From contig JACPZS010000166.1 of NCBI GenBank assembly GCA_016195385.1, forward strand, positions 1-33,145: DNA of 33,145 bases, given 5' to 3'. Source of the stretch: Verrucomicrobiota bacterium. GTDB lineage: Bacteria; Verrucomicrobiota; Verrucomicrobiia; Limisphaerales; JACPZS01. Position numbers and translations under genes: made by a program. The notes below the pieces were generated by a model. The model made no database searches, was not told the origin of the DNA, and saw only the letters and a program-made list of their open reading frames with translations. This document shows, in pieces, positions 23,465 through 32,088 of the stretch (positions are counted from its first letter, which is position 1; every line of letters begins with the position of its first letter).

Positions 23465-25594
23465 ATGAGCACCAACATGCAAACCAACCACGCCGTTCGC
23501 CGGATCTTCACCCGCGCTTTGTCTTCGCTTCGCCTGACTGCAATTGGCGGACTTGCCCTTGCTCAATGGGCCAGTTCGCTTCTGGCGGCGGTGCCTGCGA
23601 AGCAATGGAAACCGGAAGATCTTTTTAATACCACGAACCTTTACACAGTGCATTTGGCATTTACTGCCGAGCAATGGGAGGCGATGGAGCCAAAGGGCGG
23701 GGGCGGGCCTTTTGGCGTGCCGGGTGGCCGCGGCGGTGGGTTCGGGCCGGGCATGTTTTTGGCTCCGGCCTTCCTCGACCAAGGTGACCGCGACAAAGAC
23801 GGCAAACTTTCGAAGGAAGAATTCCATGCGCTGGGTGAGAAATGGTTTACAGTTTGGGACAAGGAGAAGTCTGGCAAAGTGAACAATGACCAGCTTCGCG
23901 ATGGGTTGAACGCCACGATGGGCCAGCCGGGTGGACCAGGCGGTCCCGGTGGCCGGGGTGGCGGCGGACGCGGGCCAGGAATGAATCTTCAAGGCGCGGA
24001 AGGCAAACGCAACGGGCTGTCCTCCGCAGCCGGCATCGAATTTAAATTCGTCCACGCGGATATGGAATTCGACGGTCAGGTGTTCAAAGATGTCGCCGTG
24101 CGTTACAAGGGCAACGGGACTTTCATGCAGTCGCGCGGTTCGCTCAAACGGTCATTCAAAGTGGATCTCAACCAGTTCACCAAAGGCCAGCAACTGGCCG
24201 GTATTTCCAAGCTCAACCTCCACAATGGCGTCACGGACGCCAGTTGGATGAACGAAGTTTTGTCCCATCGGCTCTTCCGCGACGCGGGCGTGCCCGCACC
24301 CCGCACGGCGTACGCGCGGGTTTATGTGACAGTGCCGGGCAAGCATGACAAAACCTATCTCGGCGTTTACTCGGTCGTCGAAAACGTGGACAACAATTTC
24401 GCTCAAGAGCGCTTTGGCACCAAGACGGGCGCGATCTTCAAGCCAGTGACGCGAAATCCGTTCGAGGATTTGGGAGATGAGTGGGCGAAATACAACCAAA
24501 CCTACGATCCCAAGACCAAGCTGACGCCAGAGCAAAAGAAACGAGTAATCGATTTCGCGAAACTCGTCTCCAAGGCGGACGATGCGGAGTTCGCCGCCAA
24601 GCTCCCCGATTATGTTGACCTCGATGAGTTCGCGCGTTTCATGGCGGTCACCGTCTGGGTGTCCACGCTCGACAGCATCCTGACCATCGGCCAGAACTAC
24701 GCCGTTTATCTGCATCCGCAGACGCAGAAATTTCAGTTCATTCCGTGGGATCTCGATCATTCCTTCGGCCAGTTCGGCATGATGGGAGGCCAGGAGCAGC
24801 GCGAAAACCTCAGCATCAAACACCCGTGGCAAGGCGATATTCGCTTCCTGGAGCGCGTCTTCAAAGTGGACGCGTTCAAAAACCTTTACCTCGCCAAAAT
24901 GTCCGAGTTCAGCAAAACGATCTTCCAGCCCGAGCGTTTCAGCGGGCAGGTGGATGAAATCGCCGCCGTGCTGCGTCCGGCCGTCAAGGACGAGTCCGAG
25001 GATAAACTGTCGCGCTTCGACAAAGTCGTGGCGGGCGAGCCGGTGCAACCGATGGGGTTTGGCGGTGATCGATTTGCTGGCGGGCCGCGCGGTGGCGGGC
25101 CTGACGGACCTCCTCGTCCGCCCGGCGGTGGTGATGGCGATGGCCCGCGATTTGGTCCGCCCGGTGGATTTCAACCCGCGAAACCAATCAAGGGTTTCGT
25201 CACCGCGCGCGCTGCTGCTGTGAACGATCAATTGGCTGGCAAATCGGAAGGCCAGGAACTAAGTGCCGGCTTTGGCCCCGGCGGAGGCGGGCCGGGTGGA
25301 AGGCGCGGCGGCGGTCCCGGTGGTCCCGGTGGATTTGGCCCCGGCAACTTTCTCGGACGCGGTTTCATGACCGCGCTTGACGCCGACAAAAATGGCGAAC
25401 TCACCAAAGCCGAATTCATCGAAGGATTCGACAAATGGTTTGCCGCGTGGAACACCGACAAATCCGGCGCGCTGACGGACGAACAACTTCGTGCGGGCAT
25501 CAATCAGGACCTTGCGCCTTTCCGTGGCGGAGGTCCGCCTGGTGGCCCAGTTATCGCGCCCCTTCCGAACGGAGTGCCGCCGCCAGCAAAGTAG
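23465..25594 (+). CDS. Secreted CotH-kinase-family protein with four EF-hand-like motifs and glycine-rich segments
   Basis: 709 residues with a signal-peptide-like segment at about 20-42. The CotH fold, related to protein kinases, phosphorylates the coat protein CotB in Bacillus spores. Here it is marked by VRYKGNGTF near 212-220, SFKVDLN near 230, the VVENVD segment near 304-309 and the WDLDHSFG motif at 428-435, which carries catalytic or metal-binding aspartates in the family. Two EF-hand-like calcium loops lie at about 108-120 (DRDKDGKLSKEEF) and 132-143, and two more at 639-651 (DADKNGELTKAEF) and 663-675. Gly/Pro/Arg-rich runs lie at about 78-98, 154-173, 550-580 and 598-630. The first EF pair and glycine run are inserted between the opening CotH strands and the FDGQVFKDV strand. 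Substrate unknown; export is inferred from the N-terminus. Divergent from nusA and convergent with the secretin gene. Confidence 0.88.
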   Translation: MSTNMQTNHAVRRIFTRALSSLRLTAIGGLALAQWASSLLAAVPAKQWKPEDLFNTTNLYTVHLAFTAEQWEAMEPKGGGGPFGVPGGRGGGFGPGMFLAPAFLDQGDRDKDGKLSKEEFHALGEKWFTVWDKEKSGKVNNDQLRDGLNATMGQPGGPGGPGGRGGGGRGPGMNLQGAEGKRNGLSSAAGIEFKFVHADMEFDGQVFKDVAVRYKGNGTFMQSRGSLKRSFKVDLNQFTKGQQLAGISKLNLHNGVTDASWMNEVLSHRLFRDAGVPAPRTAYARVYVTVPGKHDKTYLGVYSVVENVDNNFAQERFGTKTGAIFKPVTRNPFEDLGDEWAKYNQTYDPKTKLTPEQKKRVIDFAKLVSKADDAEFAAKLPDYVDLDEFARFMAVTVWVSTLDSILTIGQNYAVYLHPQTQKFQFIPWDLDHSFGQFGMMGGQEQRENLSIKHPWQGDIRFLERVFKVDAFKNLYLAKMSEFSKTIFQPERFSGQVDEIAAVLRPAVKDESEDKLSRFDKVVAGEPVQPMGFGGDRFAGGPRGGGPDGPPRPPGGGDGDGPRFGPPGGFQPAKPIKGFVTARAAAVNDQLAGKSEGQELSAGFGPGGGGPGGRRGGGPGGPGGFGPGNFLGRGFMTALDADKNGELTKAEFIEGFDKWFAAWNTDKSGALTDEQLRAGINQDLAPFRGGGPPGGPVIAPLPNGVPPPAK

Positions 25595-25683
25595 ATCGGC
25601 TTGGGCAGACAAGCTAACTTGCGTTCGTTCAACGAATGGTTGACGCGCGGCAGGAATCGCCGCTTGCGAACGGCGGCAAATGG

Positions 25684-28068
25684 CTATTTCTTTTTCTTCG
25701 GCGATTGCTCAAGTGATTTTTCGCGTGCTTTTTCGTCGTCCTTGAGTTCCCGTTCAGCAGCCTTGATGGAGGCGGATTTCTCCGATTCGGCCTGCAGGCT
25801 GGCATCCGCCGGCGACTTGAGAACAGTGACGTGCAGCAAGATGACCAATTCACTTCGACTGTCCGAGTTGCTCTTGCTGCGAAAAAGATTTCCCAACACG
25901 GGAATGTCCATCAAAACCGGCACGCCGGATTTGGTCTTGGACTTCGAGTCGCTGATGTAACCGCCCAGCAGGATGGTGTCGCCATCACGCACCGACAACG
26001 TCGCCTCCGCTTTCTTGTAGCTCGACTTCGGGCCTTTGACATCCGTCGAGATTTGCTCAAAGCCGTCGAAGGAACTGATTTCCTGGTAAATTTCCATGAC
26101 GACCAGGCCATCGGGCGTGATAAACGGCGTCACCTCCAACGACGTGCCGACATCCAGATATTGAACGCTCGAGCGCGTGCTAAGCCCGCCGCCAATGCCC
26201 CCGACGCCACCGTAATAACCGCCATACCCATAAGGATCGATCGAGGCGTACGGCACTTGATTGCCGATGTTGAAATAGCCCGGCACGGCGTGCGAGGTCT
26301 GGATGCGCGGACGTTGGAGGATGTTGGCGCGGCTGTCCGAAGCGATCAAATTCAGCGCCACGTCGAATTTACTGCCCAGTTTGCCGAAGTAGCTGAAGCC
26401 ACCCGGAACCGCGCCACTGGACGTGCCGTTCGTGTTCGACACCCCGGAGAAAGCGCCGCCGTTAATCAGATTGCGCGGATCGATCAAACCCAGACCGGTG
26501 TTGCCCGCATTGAGTGAGCTGCCGGCGCCGAAGTTGTTTCCTTTGTTTGCTGTGTTTTGCGTCGCGCTGATGCCCGCGTCAAATTTCTTGCCCAGATCGA
26601 CTTGCAGGACGATCGCTTCGATGAGCACTTGTGCCAGTAGCACATCGACCTTTGAGACGATGTTCGTGATCATCTTCATGTCTTCCTGGTTGGCATAAAC
26701 GATGAGCGAGTTGGAACGTTCGTCGGGCACGATGTGCGCGTCGCCAAGAATTTGCAGCTCGGCGCCGCCCGGAGTGGCGGCGCGGTTGACGATGCTTTGG
26801 ATGCGGCTGTTGAAATCAGTGCGGTTCCCGGCCACGTTGCCCGTGCGTCCGGTTGCCGCGTTGTAAGGCTGGCCGGTTTGCGGATTGATGCCGCCCATAT
26901 TGCCACCCAAGCCGCCCCCGAGACCGCCGCGACTGGTGCCGCCGCGCATGCCGCTGCCCGATCCGCGCGAACCGCTCCGTGAAGTTCCGCGCCCGCCACC
27001 AGCTGCGCTGAGGCGACCGCCGGTCGCGCCCGTGCCGCCACCGCCTCCGCCACCTCCACCGGCTCCGATGAGGCTGCTCATCGTTTCGTAAATGTCGGTG
27101 ACCTTACCGTACTTGATCGGAATTATTTCAAGTTTGTATTCCGGTTCGGTCTTCGTGTCGATGCGATCGATTACTTCCACCATCCGTTTGACCACCGACT
27201 GCGCCTCCCGCAACACTACGATGCCCGCATTGGGCACAATGATGACTGCCGAGGCGGCGTTTTTTGTGAAGCCTGAAATGGCTTGGGCAATGTCGTTGGG
27301 ATCGGCATATTTGATTTTGACGACATGCGTGATGAACGTCGTGTCTTCGGGAAGTTTGGAACTATCTTTTAACGTGAATGGCGCGCCTTCGAACACGGCG
27401 TCGTTGGCCACGACCGCGCGGACGAATTTTGTGCCATCAGGAACGAGCGCAATGCCGTTCATCTTGAGCACGGTCGTCAGTGCTTGAACCGCCTCCTCTG
27501 GCGTCAGCGCCGTGATGTTTTTGATCGTGACGGCACCGGGGAGCGTCGCCGGCCGCAACACGGTTTTGCCCGAGAGCCGTGAGTAAGTGTCGAATACTTG
27601 ATCCAGCGGCTGATCCTTGAAGTTGAGCAACACCGGCTCGCCATTTGCCAAATTGGTGCCTCCGCCGTTCCCAGGCAAAGCGGCATCCCCTCCAGTGGCG
27701 TTCGCACCAGCGGGATCGCCGAAGACAACCGGCGTTGGGGAACCGGGGTTGGCCGGAGTTGGCGTTACACCAGTGGCCGGCGCGGCATTGAAGCCCGTGA
27801 AGGGCGGCGAAGTCGGTGCGTTGGTTCCCGTGGCCACAGGCATGGGGCGCGGAAAGGGACGCGTGCGGGCTGGCGTCAAATTGGTGTTGAAGGCCGGCAC
27901 TGGCAACGCGGGGCGATTGGTGGCCGCGCCCGGCAAGGCGGGATTGACCGTCGCGGGCGCGGGTTGATTGGGCGCGAGCACGGCGTCTTGCGCTTGCGAC
28001 CAGGTCGTTCTGCTCCACGCGACGAGGAGCAGCAGAAAGAATTTTAGAAATGTTTTCACGGTTTTCAT
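25684..28068 (-). CDS. gspD: Secretin, GspD/PilQ family, outer-membrane channel
   Basis: Outer-membrane ring subunit of a type II secretion or type IV pilus system, 794 residues. Seen: a signal peptide (a hydrophobic core at about 8-18); a Pro/Ala/Thr/Asn-rich stretch at about 30-140; an N0 domain at about 145-220 (NFKDQPLDQVFDTYSRLSG); an N1 domain at about 243-305; an N2/N3-like region interrupted at 336-400 by a run with nine consecutive glycines and then Gly/Arg/Ser; and the secretin domain at about 480-775 (SLEVTPFITPDGLVVMEI, ending VPVLMDIPVLGNLFRS). A charged KKKK tail closes the protein. Its ATG overlaps the stop of the preceding gene (28065-28068). The secretin assignment is firm; type II versus type IV pilus is not decided by sequence alone. 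Confidence 0.92.
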   Translation of the reverse strand: MKTVKTFLKFFLLLLVAWSRTTWSQAQDAVLAPNQPAPATVNPALPGAATNRPALPVPAFNTNLTPARTRPFPRPMPVATGTNAPTSPPFTGFNAAPATGVTPTPANPGSPTPVVFGDPAGANATGGDAALPGNGGGTNLANGEPVLLNFKDQPLDQVFDTYSRLSGKTVLRPATLPGAVTIKNITALTPEEAVQALTTVLKMNGIALVPDGTKFVRAVVANDAVFEGAPFTLKDSSKLPEDTTFITHVVKIKYADPNDIAQAISGFTKNAASAVIIVPNAGIVVLREAQSVVKRMVEVIDRIDTKTEPEYKLEIIPIKYGKVTDIYETMSSLIGAGGGGGGGGGTGATGGRLSAAGGGRGTSRSGSRGSGSGMRGGTSRGGLGGGLGGNMGGINPQTGQPYNAATGRTGNVAGNRTDFNSRIQSIVNRAATPGGAELQILGDAHIVPDERSNSLIVYANQEDMKMITNIVSKVDVLLAQVLIEAIVLQVDLGKKFDAGISATQNTANKGNNFGAGSSLNAGNTGLGLIDPRNLINGGAFSGVSNTNGTSSGAVPGGFSYFGKLGSKFDVALNLIASDSRANILQRPRIQTSHAVPGYFNIGNQVPYASIDPYGYGGYYGGVGGIGGGLSTRSSVQYLDVGTSLEVTPFITPDGLVVMEIYQEISSFDGFEQISTDVKGPKSSYKKAEATLSVRDGDTILLGGYISDSKSKTKSGVPVLMDIPVLGNLFRSKSNSDSRSELVILLHVTVLKSPADASLQAESEKSASIKAAERELKDDEKAREKSLEQSPKKKK

Positions 28069-28871
28069 TTGGCCGGCGTGGGCGAACCTTTGGCCGGACT
28101 ATTTGTTGAAGGTTTGGTGATGGCGTTCGTGGGAATGTTCACGCGCGGTTTCGGAAACAAATTTTCTTTGTTGGTGGCGGCTTTGCTGGTGAGGTTTGTC
28201 GCCGCTTTGGCGGTGGCGTTAGTCCCGCCAGGTCTGGAAGCGGCGTTCGTCGCCGAACCCTTGATCGCACTGCTGGCGGTGGCGTTCGTTGCTGGTTTGG
28301 CGGTCGCGACGAGGTTCGTTTTCTGATAACTGGCGATCAAGGTGAGCGAGCCGGCCAGGCTCGAACCATTCACGCCGGGACTCAGCGAGAGATCGCCGAC
28401 GCGAATCATCGATCCGCCGGTGCCCAGTTCGTAAAGGAAATCGACCAGTTCGGCTTCGCCGCTTGTCATGCGGAGTTGCAGGCTGAGTTTTTCAAAAAAG
28501 CTGTTGGTGACGCCCGGTTCCTTCACCGGCGTGGGCTGGCCTTGCTGGGTGATTTCCACTTTGTTGCTGCGCGCGAGATTTTGCACTGTGCGTAAAAAAT
28601 CCACCGACTGCGCCGCCGGCAAAACCGCCGAGCCTTGTTTTTCCAGCGCGTTCAAACGCTTCTGATAATCCGGGATGCGCGCGACTTCGTTCGTGTATCG
28701 GCCCAGCTTCGTTTGCGCCCCGCTCATCTGATCCTGAATTTGTTTCCAATCCTTGAAGTGCGGCCAGATGAAAAGAAAATTCACCATCACCAGCACCACG
28801 ATTGCCACGATGACCACGAGCCGCCGCTCCGACGGCTGCAACACTTCCCAGCGTGATTGGAACGTGCTCAT
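28065..28871 (-). CDS. GspM/PilO-like inner-membrane secretion protein
   Basis: 268 residues. A short cytoplasmic N-terminus is followed by one membrane helix at about 19-38 (VVIVAIVVLVMVNFLFIW), a coiled-coil-like stretch at about 40-75, then an alpha/beta periplasmic domain, the layout of PilO and GspM alignment-complex proteins that link the inner-membrane platform to the secretin. From about residue 190 the tail is rich in Ala, Thr, Asn and Lys with repeated TN/ATN units and no obvious fold. It starts inside the stop codon of the upstream gene (28868-28871) and its stop overlaps the secretin start. Sequence similarity in this family is low, so identity rests mainly on topology and operon position. 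Confidence 0.72.
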   Translation of the reverse strand: MSTFQSRWEVLQPSERRLVVIVAIVVLVMVNFLFIWPHFKDWKQIQDQMSGAQTKLGRYTNEVARIPDYQKRLNALEKQGSAVLPAAQSVDFLRTVQNLARSNKVEITQQGQPTPVKEPGVTNSFFEKLSLQLRMTSGEAELVDFLYELGTGGSMIRVGDLSLSPGVNGSSLAGSLTLIASYQKTNLVATAKPATNATASSAIKGSATNAASRPGGTNATAKAATNLTSKAATNKENLFPKPRVNIPTNAITKPSTNSPAKGSPTPAK

Positions 28872-30250
28872 GGCGCTTCCGAAGTTTGCAGTTGACAGTC
28901 GAGTCCCCAGAAAACCGTCCGCGGTCCAAGTGCGCCAGGCCGCGTCTGGATGCTTTGCTGCCCGACTCTGCTGAACAACGGTCGTTTGTTCACGGCGACT
29001 TTTTGCAGTGCTTCGATGAAATCGACGACCTTCGCGTCCTCCGAGCCGAAGCCCGAGATGGTCACCTTGCCTGTGCGGCTGAAGTTGATCTGCTGCAGCG
29101 TCAGTTCTTGCGGCAGGTTGTCCGTGACGGCTTTCCAGGCGTCGAGCGCGGCGTATTTCAAGTCCGCCTGCTCCTGCAAGACCAGGATGCGCGCCTTCAT
29201 TTGTAGCGCATTGGTGTAGCTGCCTGTCAGCGTTTTCACCTGCTGATCAACGCGCCCAGCTTGAAATTTCACGACTTCGAGTGCGCCAAAATAAATCGCG
29301 ACACCAATGAAATATAAAATGACCACCGCCGCCAGCCCGCGCATCCACAGGCCGTCAATGAATTGCTGCTGGTAGCGCGCGGCGAATTCCGGCGGCAACA
29401 GGTTTGAATTTGCCTCCGCGCGCGTGATGCGCTGCACGTTGAGTGCGGCCAATTCTCGAACCGGCAGCGAATCCGAAAACCGGATGGCTTCCCCGGAAAT
29501 TTCCCGCACCACCGGCTCCCAACTCGCCACCAGCGCGGCTTCCGCGACGAGATGGACTTGCGGCGGCGACGTCAGCCAGCCTTCGAGTTCGCCAGCCCAG
29601 GCCATCTGGGCCAGTTCCGCGCGCAGCGCCTGCGGCCAGTTTTCTGTCGCCGACAAATGCACCAGGCTCAACGACTGGAGTGTGTTCGCGTAATGCCAGG
29701 CGACCAGGCAATAACGCTTTTGCGCGTCCGCACCCGGATAAAGCCAAACGCCGTCGCCTTCGAATTCCGTCACGAAGAGTTGATGCAGGAACGGCAATTC
29801 CAGCCGGTCCGCGAGGTAGCCCTGGCTTTCCAACTGGCCGAGAAATTCTTCGACCCGGTTGCGGGCCACGATGACGATGATGGCCGTCATCGAATTTTCC
29901 TGCTTCGCCGGCAGCAGTTCGAAGCTCCAGACAATTTGCGCGACGGGCAGCGGCGAAAGCTTTTCCAACTGCAACTCGATCATCGAAGCAACTTCCGTCG
30001 CCTCATTCGTTGGGAGTTGGATAACCCGCAGGAAAACCTGGCGAGCCGGCAGCCAGGCCAGGTTCAATTTGCGCTGCCACAGCGCGCGCCAGTTTTTGGC
30101 CACGAGCGCCGCGGGCAGTCGCTCCGTGATCAGGACGCGCTGCTCGGTCTGCAATTCCGCCGCGCCATTGTTGGCGGAGAATTGCCAGAGTTGCGCGTTT
30201 TCCGCGCCGATCTCGACGACGTTGCAGCTATGAATACGCGCGGGCTTCAT
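28868..30250 (-). CDS. GspL/PilM-PilN-like inner-membrane secretion protein
   Basis: 460 residues from the ATG at 30250, which overlaps the gspE stop (ATGA); the open frame extends to 30544, but that part lies inside gspE and is a shadow. Residues about 1-295 are cytoplasmic and PilM/GspL-like: VFLRVIQLPTNEATEVASMIELQLEKLSPLP is a segment often seen before the actin-like part of these proteins (split here around two charged clusters). One membrane helix lies at about 303-323 (RGLAAVVILYFIGVAIYF), followed by a PilN-like periplasmic part with a coiled coil and the LTLQQINFSRTGKVTISGFG strands. This single gene would therefore do the job of PilM plus PilN, as GspL does. It is expected to bridge the ATPase and the GspM/PilO-like protein. 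Confidence 0.78.
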   Translation of the reverse strand: MKPARIHSCNVVEIGAENAQLWQFSANNGAAELQTEQRVLITERLPAALVAKNWRALWQRKLNLAWLPARQVFLRVIQLPTNEATEVASMIELQLEKLSPLPVAQIVWSFELLPAKQENSMTAIIVIVARNRVEEFLGQLESQGYLADRLELPFLHQLFVTEFEGDGVWLYPGADAQKRYCLVAWHYANTLQSLSLVHLSATENWPQALRAELAQMAWAGELEGWLTSPPQVHLVAEAALVASWEPVVREISGEAIRFSDSLPVRELAALNVQRITRAEANSNLLPPEFAARYQQQFIDGLWMRGLAAVVILYFIGVAIYFGALEVVKFQAGRVDQQVKTLTGSYTNALQMKARILVLQEQADLKYAALDAWKAVTDNLPQELTLQQINFSRTGKVTISGFGSEDAKVVDFIEALQKVAVNKRPLFSRVGQQSIQTRPGALGPRTVFWGLDCQLQTSEAP

Positions 30251-32001
30251 GTCTTGCTCCGCAACGGCAGCTTGGCCGCTTCTTCCACGAGGCTGAGATG
30301 CTCCTCGGTTTGCGTCACGCGCAGGACTTCCTCGATGGTGGTCTGGCCGTTGCGGACTTTGTTCCAGCCATCCGCGCGTAGCGTGCGCATGCCATTTTCC
30401 ATCGCCTGCTGTGCGATGGTCGAAGCTGCGGAGCGGTTCAAAATCAGCGGCCGCAGTGATTCGTTCAACAGCAGCAATTCGTAAATGCCCATGCGGCCCT
30501 GGTAACCCATCTGCCGGCATTCTTCGCAACCGGCGCCCCGCCAAAACTTCGCCGTTTCAATTTCGTTTTCCGGAAAACCAATTTTGCGCAGGTAATCGCG
30601 TTCGACTTTCTGTTCGGTTTTGCAATGCGGGCAAATCGTGCGGACGAGCCGTTGCGCCATCACGGCTTCGACGGATGACGCGACGAGAAACGGCTCGATG
30701 CCCATGTCGATCAAACGCGTAAACGCGCTCGGCGCGTCGTTCGTGTGAAGCGTCGAGAAAACCAAGTGGCCAGTGAGCGCTGCGCGTATGGCGATCTCCG
30801 CCGTTTCCAGGTCGCGGATTTCGCCGACCATGATCACGTTGGGATCTTGACGCAAGATGTGGCGCAGCCCCATCGCGAACGTCAGACCGATTTCCGGGCG
30901 GACGGCGATCTGGTTGATGCCTTTGAGTTCGTATTCGACCGGTTCTTCAATCGTGATGATGCGTTTGTGAACCGAGTTGATGGTGCTGAGGAACGCGTAA
31001 AGCGAAGTGGATTTGCCGGAGCCGGTGGGGCCGGTGACGAGCAGAATGCCGTGCGGCTTAATGATGATTTCGCGCAGTGCGTTTTCTTCGGCGGGCGCGA
31101 AACCGAGTTTGTCCAGGCTGAGAAAAATTTTACCGCGCGTGAGCAAGCGCAACGAAACGCTCTCGCCATAGACCGTCGGCACCGTCGAGACGCGGATGTC
31201 GATTTCCTCGCCTTTGATGCGGACGTTGATGCGGCCGTCCTGCGGCAGGCGCTTCTCGGCGATATTCATGCCGGACATGACCTTGATGCGCGAAATGAGC
31301 GCCGCTTGGAAGCGCTTCAACTGCGGCGGCATCGGCGTCTGATGCAGGATGCCGTCGATGCGATAGCGGATGCGCAACTCGTCCTCGGCCGGCTCGAAAT
31401 GGATGTCCGTCGCGCGATCCTTGAACGCCTCCCAGATGATCTGGTTGACGAATTTGATGACGCTCGCCTCCTGATCACCCTCGGTGATTTCCTTGTCTTC
31501 CCCGACGAGCAGTTCGAGCGGTTCATCACCGCTCTGCATTTCATCGAGCGTCTCGGCGCCGACACCGTAGTACTTTTTCAACGCCTTCTCAATCTCGGCT
31601 TTCGTCGCGAGCGCAAACTCAACCGGGCATTGTGCATCAAACGCCACCGCGTTGAGGAGCGCGGTGTCGAACGGATTGCTGACCGTCACCTGTAGCGTGC
31701 CATTTTCAAAGCGCGTCGGGAGCACGCTGTATTGAAACGCGACCTTGGTGGAAATTTTCTGGCGGACCTCGTTGGCGACCGTGAGGCGGGGCAGATCCAA
31801 AAACGGCCAGCCGAGGATTTGCCCGAGCTGCTGAAGAAATTGCTCCTCGGACAGGCCGCGTTCGCGAAAGAAAAATGCCAGCAGCGATTCTTGCGAGCCG
31901 CTTTCGACGGCGACGCGCCAGGCTTTCGTCCACTCCTCGTATTGCAAGGGTGACACCAACCCGGCCTCTGCCAGCACTGATTTTATTGATCTGAATCCCA
32001 T
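30247..32001 (-). CDS. gspE: GspE/PilB-family secretion ATPase
   Basis: Hexameric cytoplasmic ATPase that powers pseudopilus or pilus assembly, 584 residues. Seen: an N-terminal T2SSE_N/MshEN-like domain at about 1-145; GRINVRIKGEEIDIRVS near 256-272; Walker A GPTGSGKS at 324-331; the aspartate box IITIEEPVEY near 348-357; Walker B VIMVGEIRD at 389-397; the His box HLVFSTLHTNDA at 412-423; and a tetracysteine zinc site C457, C460, C492 and C495. All catalytic parts are intact. It is first in the operon. The TATAAC element at 32028-32033 could be its -10. The GspE and PilB branches cannot be separated by eye. Confidence 0.95.
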   Translation of the reverse strand: MGFRSIKSVLAEAGLVSPLQYEEWTKAWRVAVESGSQESLLAFFFRERGLSEEQFLQQLGQILGWPFLDLPRLTVANEVRQKISTKVAFQYSVLPTRFENGTLQVTVSNPFDTALLNAVAFDAQCPVEFALATKAEIEKALKKYYGVGAETLDEMQSGDEPLELLVGEDKEITEGDQEASVIKFVNQIIWEAFKDRATDIHFEPAEDELRIRYRIDGILHQTPMPPQLKRFQAALISRIKVMSGMNIAEKRLPQDGRINVRIKGEEIDIRVSTVPTVYGESVSLRLLTRGKIFLSLDKLGFAPAEENALREIIIKPHGILLVTGPTGSGKSTSLYAFLSTINSVHKRIITIEEPVEYELKGINQIAVRPEIGLTFAMGLRHILRQDPNVIMVGEIRDLETAEIAIRAALTGHLVFSTLHTNDAPSAFTRLIDMGIEPFLVASSVEAVMAQRLVRTICPHCKTEQKVERDYLRKIGFPENEIETAKFWRGAGCEECRQMGYQGRMGIYELLLLNESLRPLILNRSAASTIAQQAMENGMRTLRADGWNKVRNGQTTIEEVLRVTQTEEHLSLVEEAAKLPLRSKT

Positions 32002-32027
32002 TCGAGACGGCGTAAACTGCCAGCCTA

Positions 32028-32033
32028 GTTATA
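32028..32033 (-). promoter_or_regulatory. Possible -10 element of the secretion operon
   Basis: Minus strand TATAAC matches TATAAT at five of six positions, 27 bases before the gspE ATG. No recognisable -35 stands 16-18 bases upstream, and no Shine-Dalgarno precedes the ATG. Confidence 0.33.
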
Positions 32034-32088
32034 CAAGCGGAAGTAAATAAAGTTGCGCGCCAGGCGGAAGATTTTTCGCGCCGCAAGG

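Noticed and set aside
24152..25231. 359-residue minus-strand open frame
   Set aside because: Antisense to the CotH-kinase gene, whose motifs are intact; no domain of its own.
25624..25675. TTCGTT-C-AACGAA and CGCCG/CGGCG symmetric sequences between the CotH and secretin genes
   Set aside because: The first has a one-base spacer and cannot fold as a normal hairpin; the second has no T-run. Not convincing terminators.
30251..30544. N-terminal extension of the GspL-like gene
   Set aside because: It would overlap gspE by 98 codons; the ATG at 30250 forms an ATGA overlap like the other operon junctions.
29552..31695. Two 310-residue-class plus-strand open frames opposite the secretion operon
   Set aside because: Antisense to the GspL-like and gspE genes with complete motifs; coding shadows.
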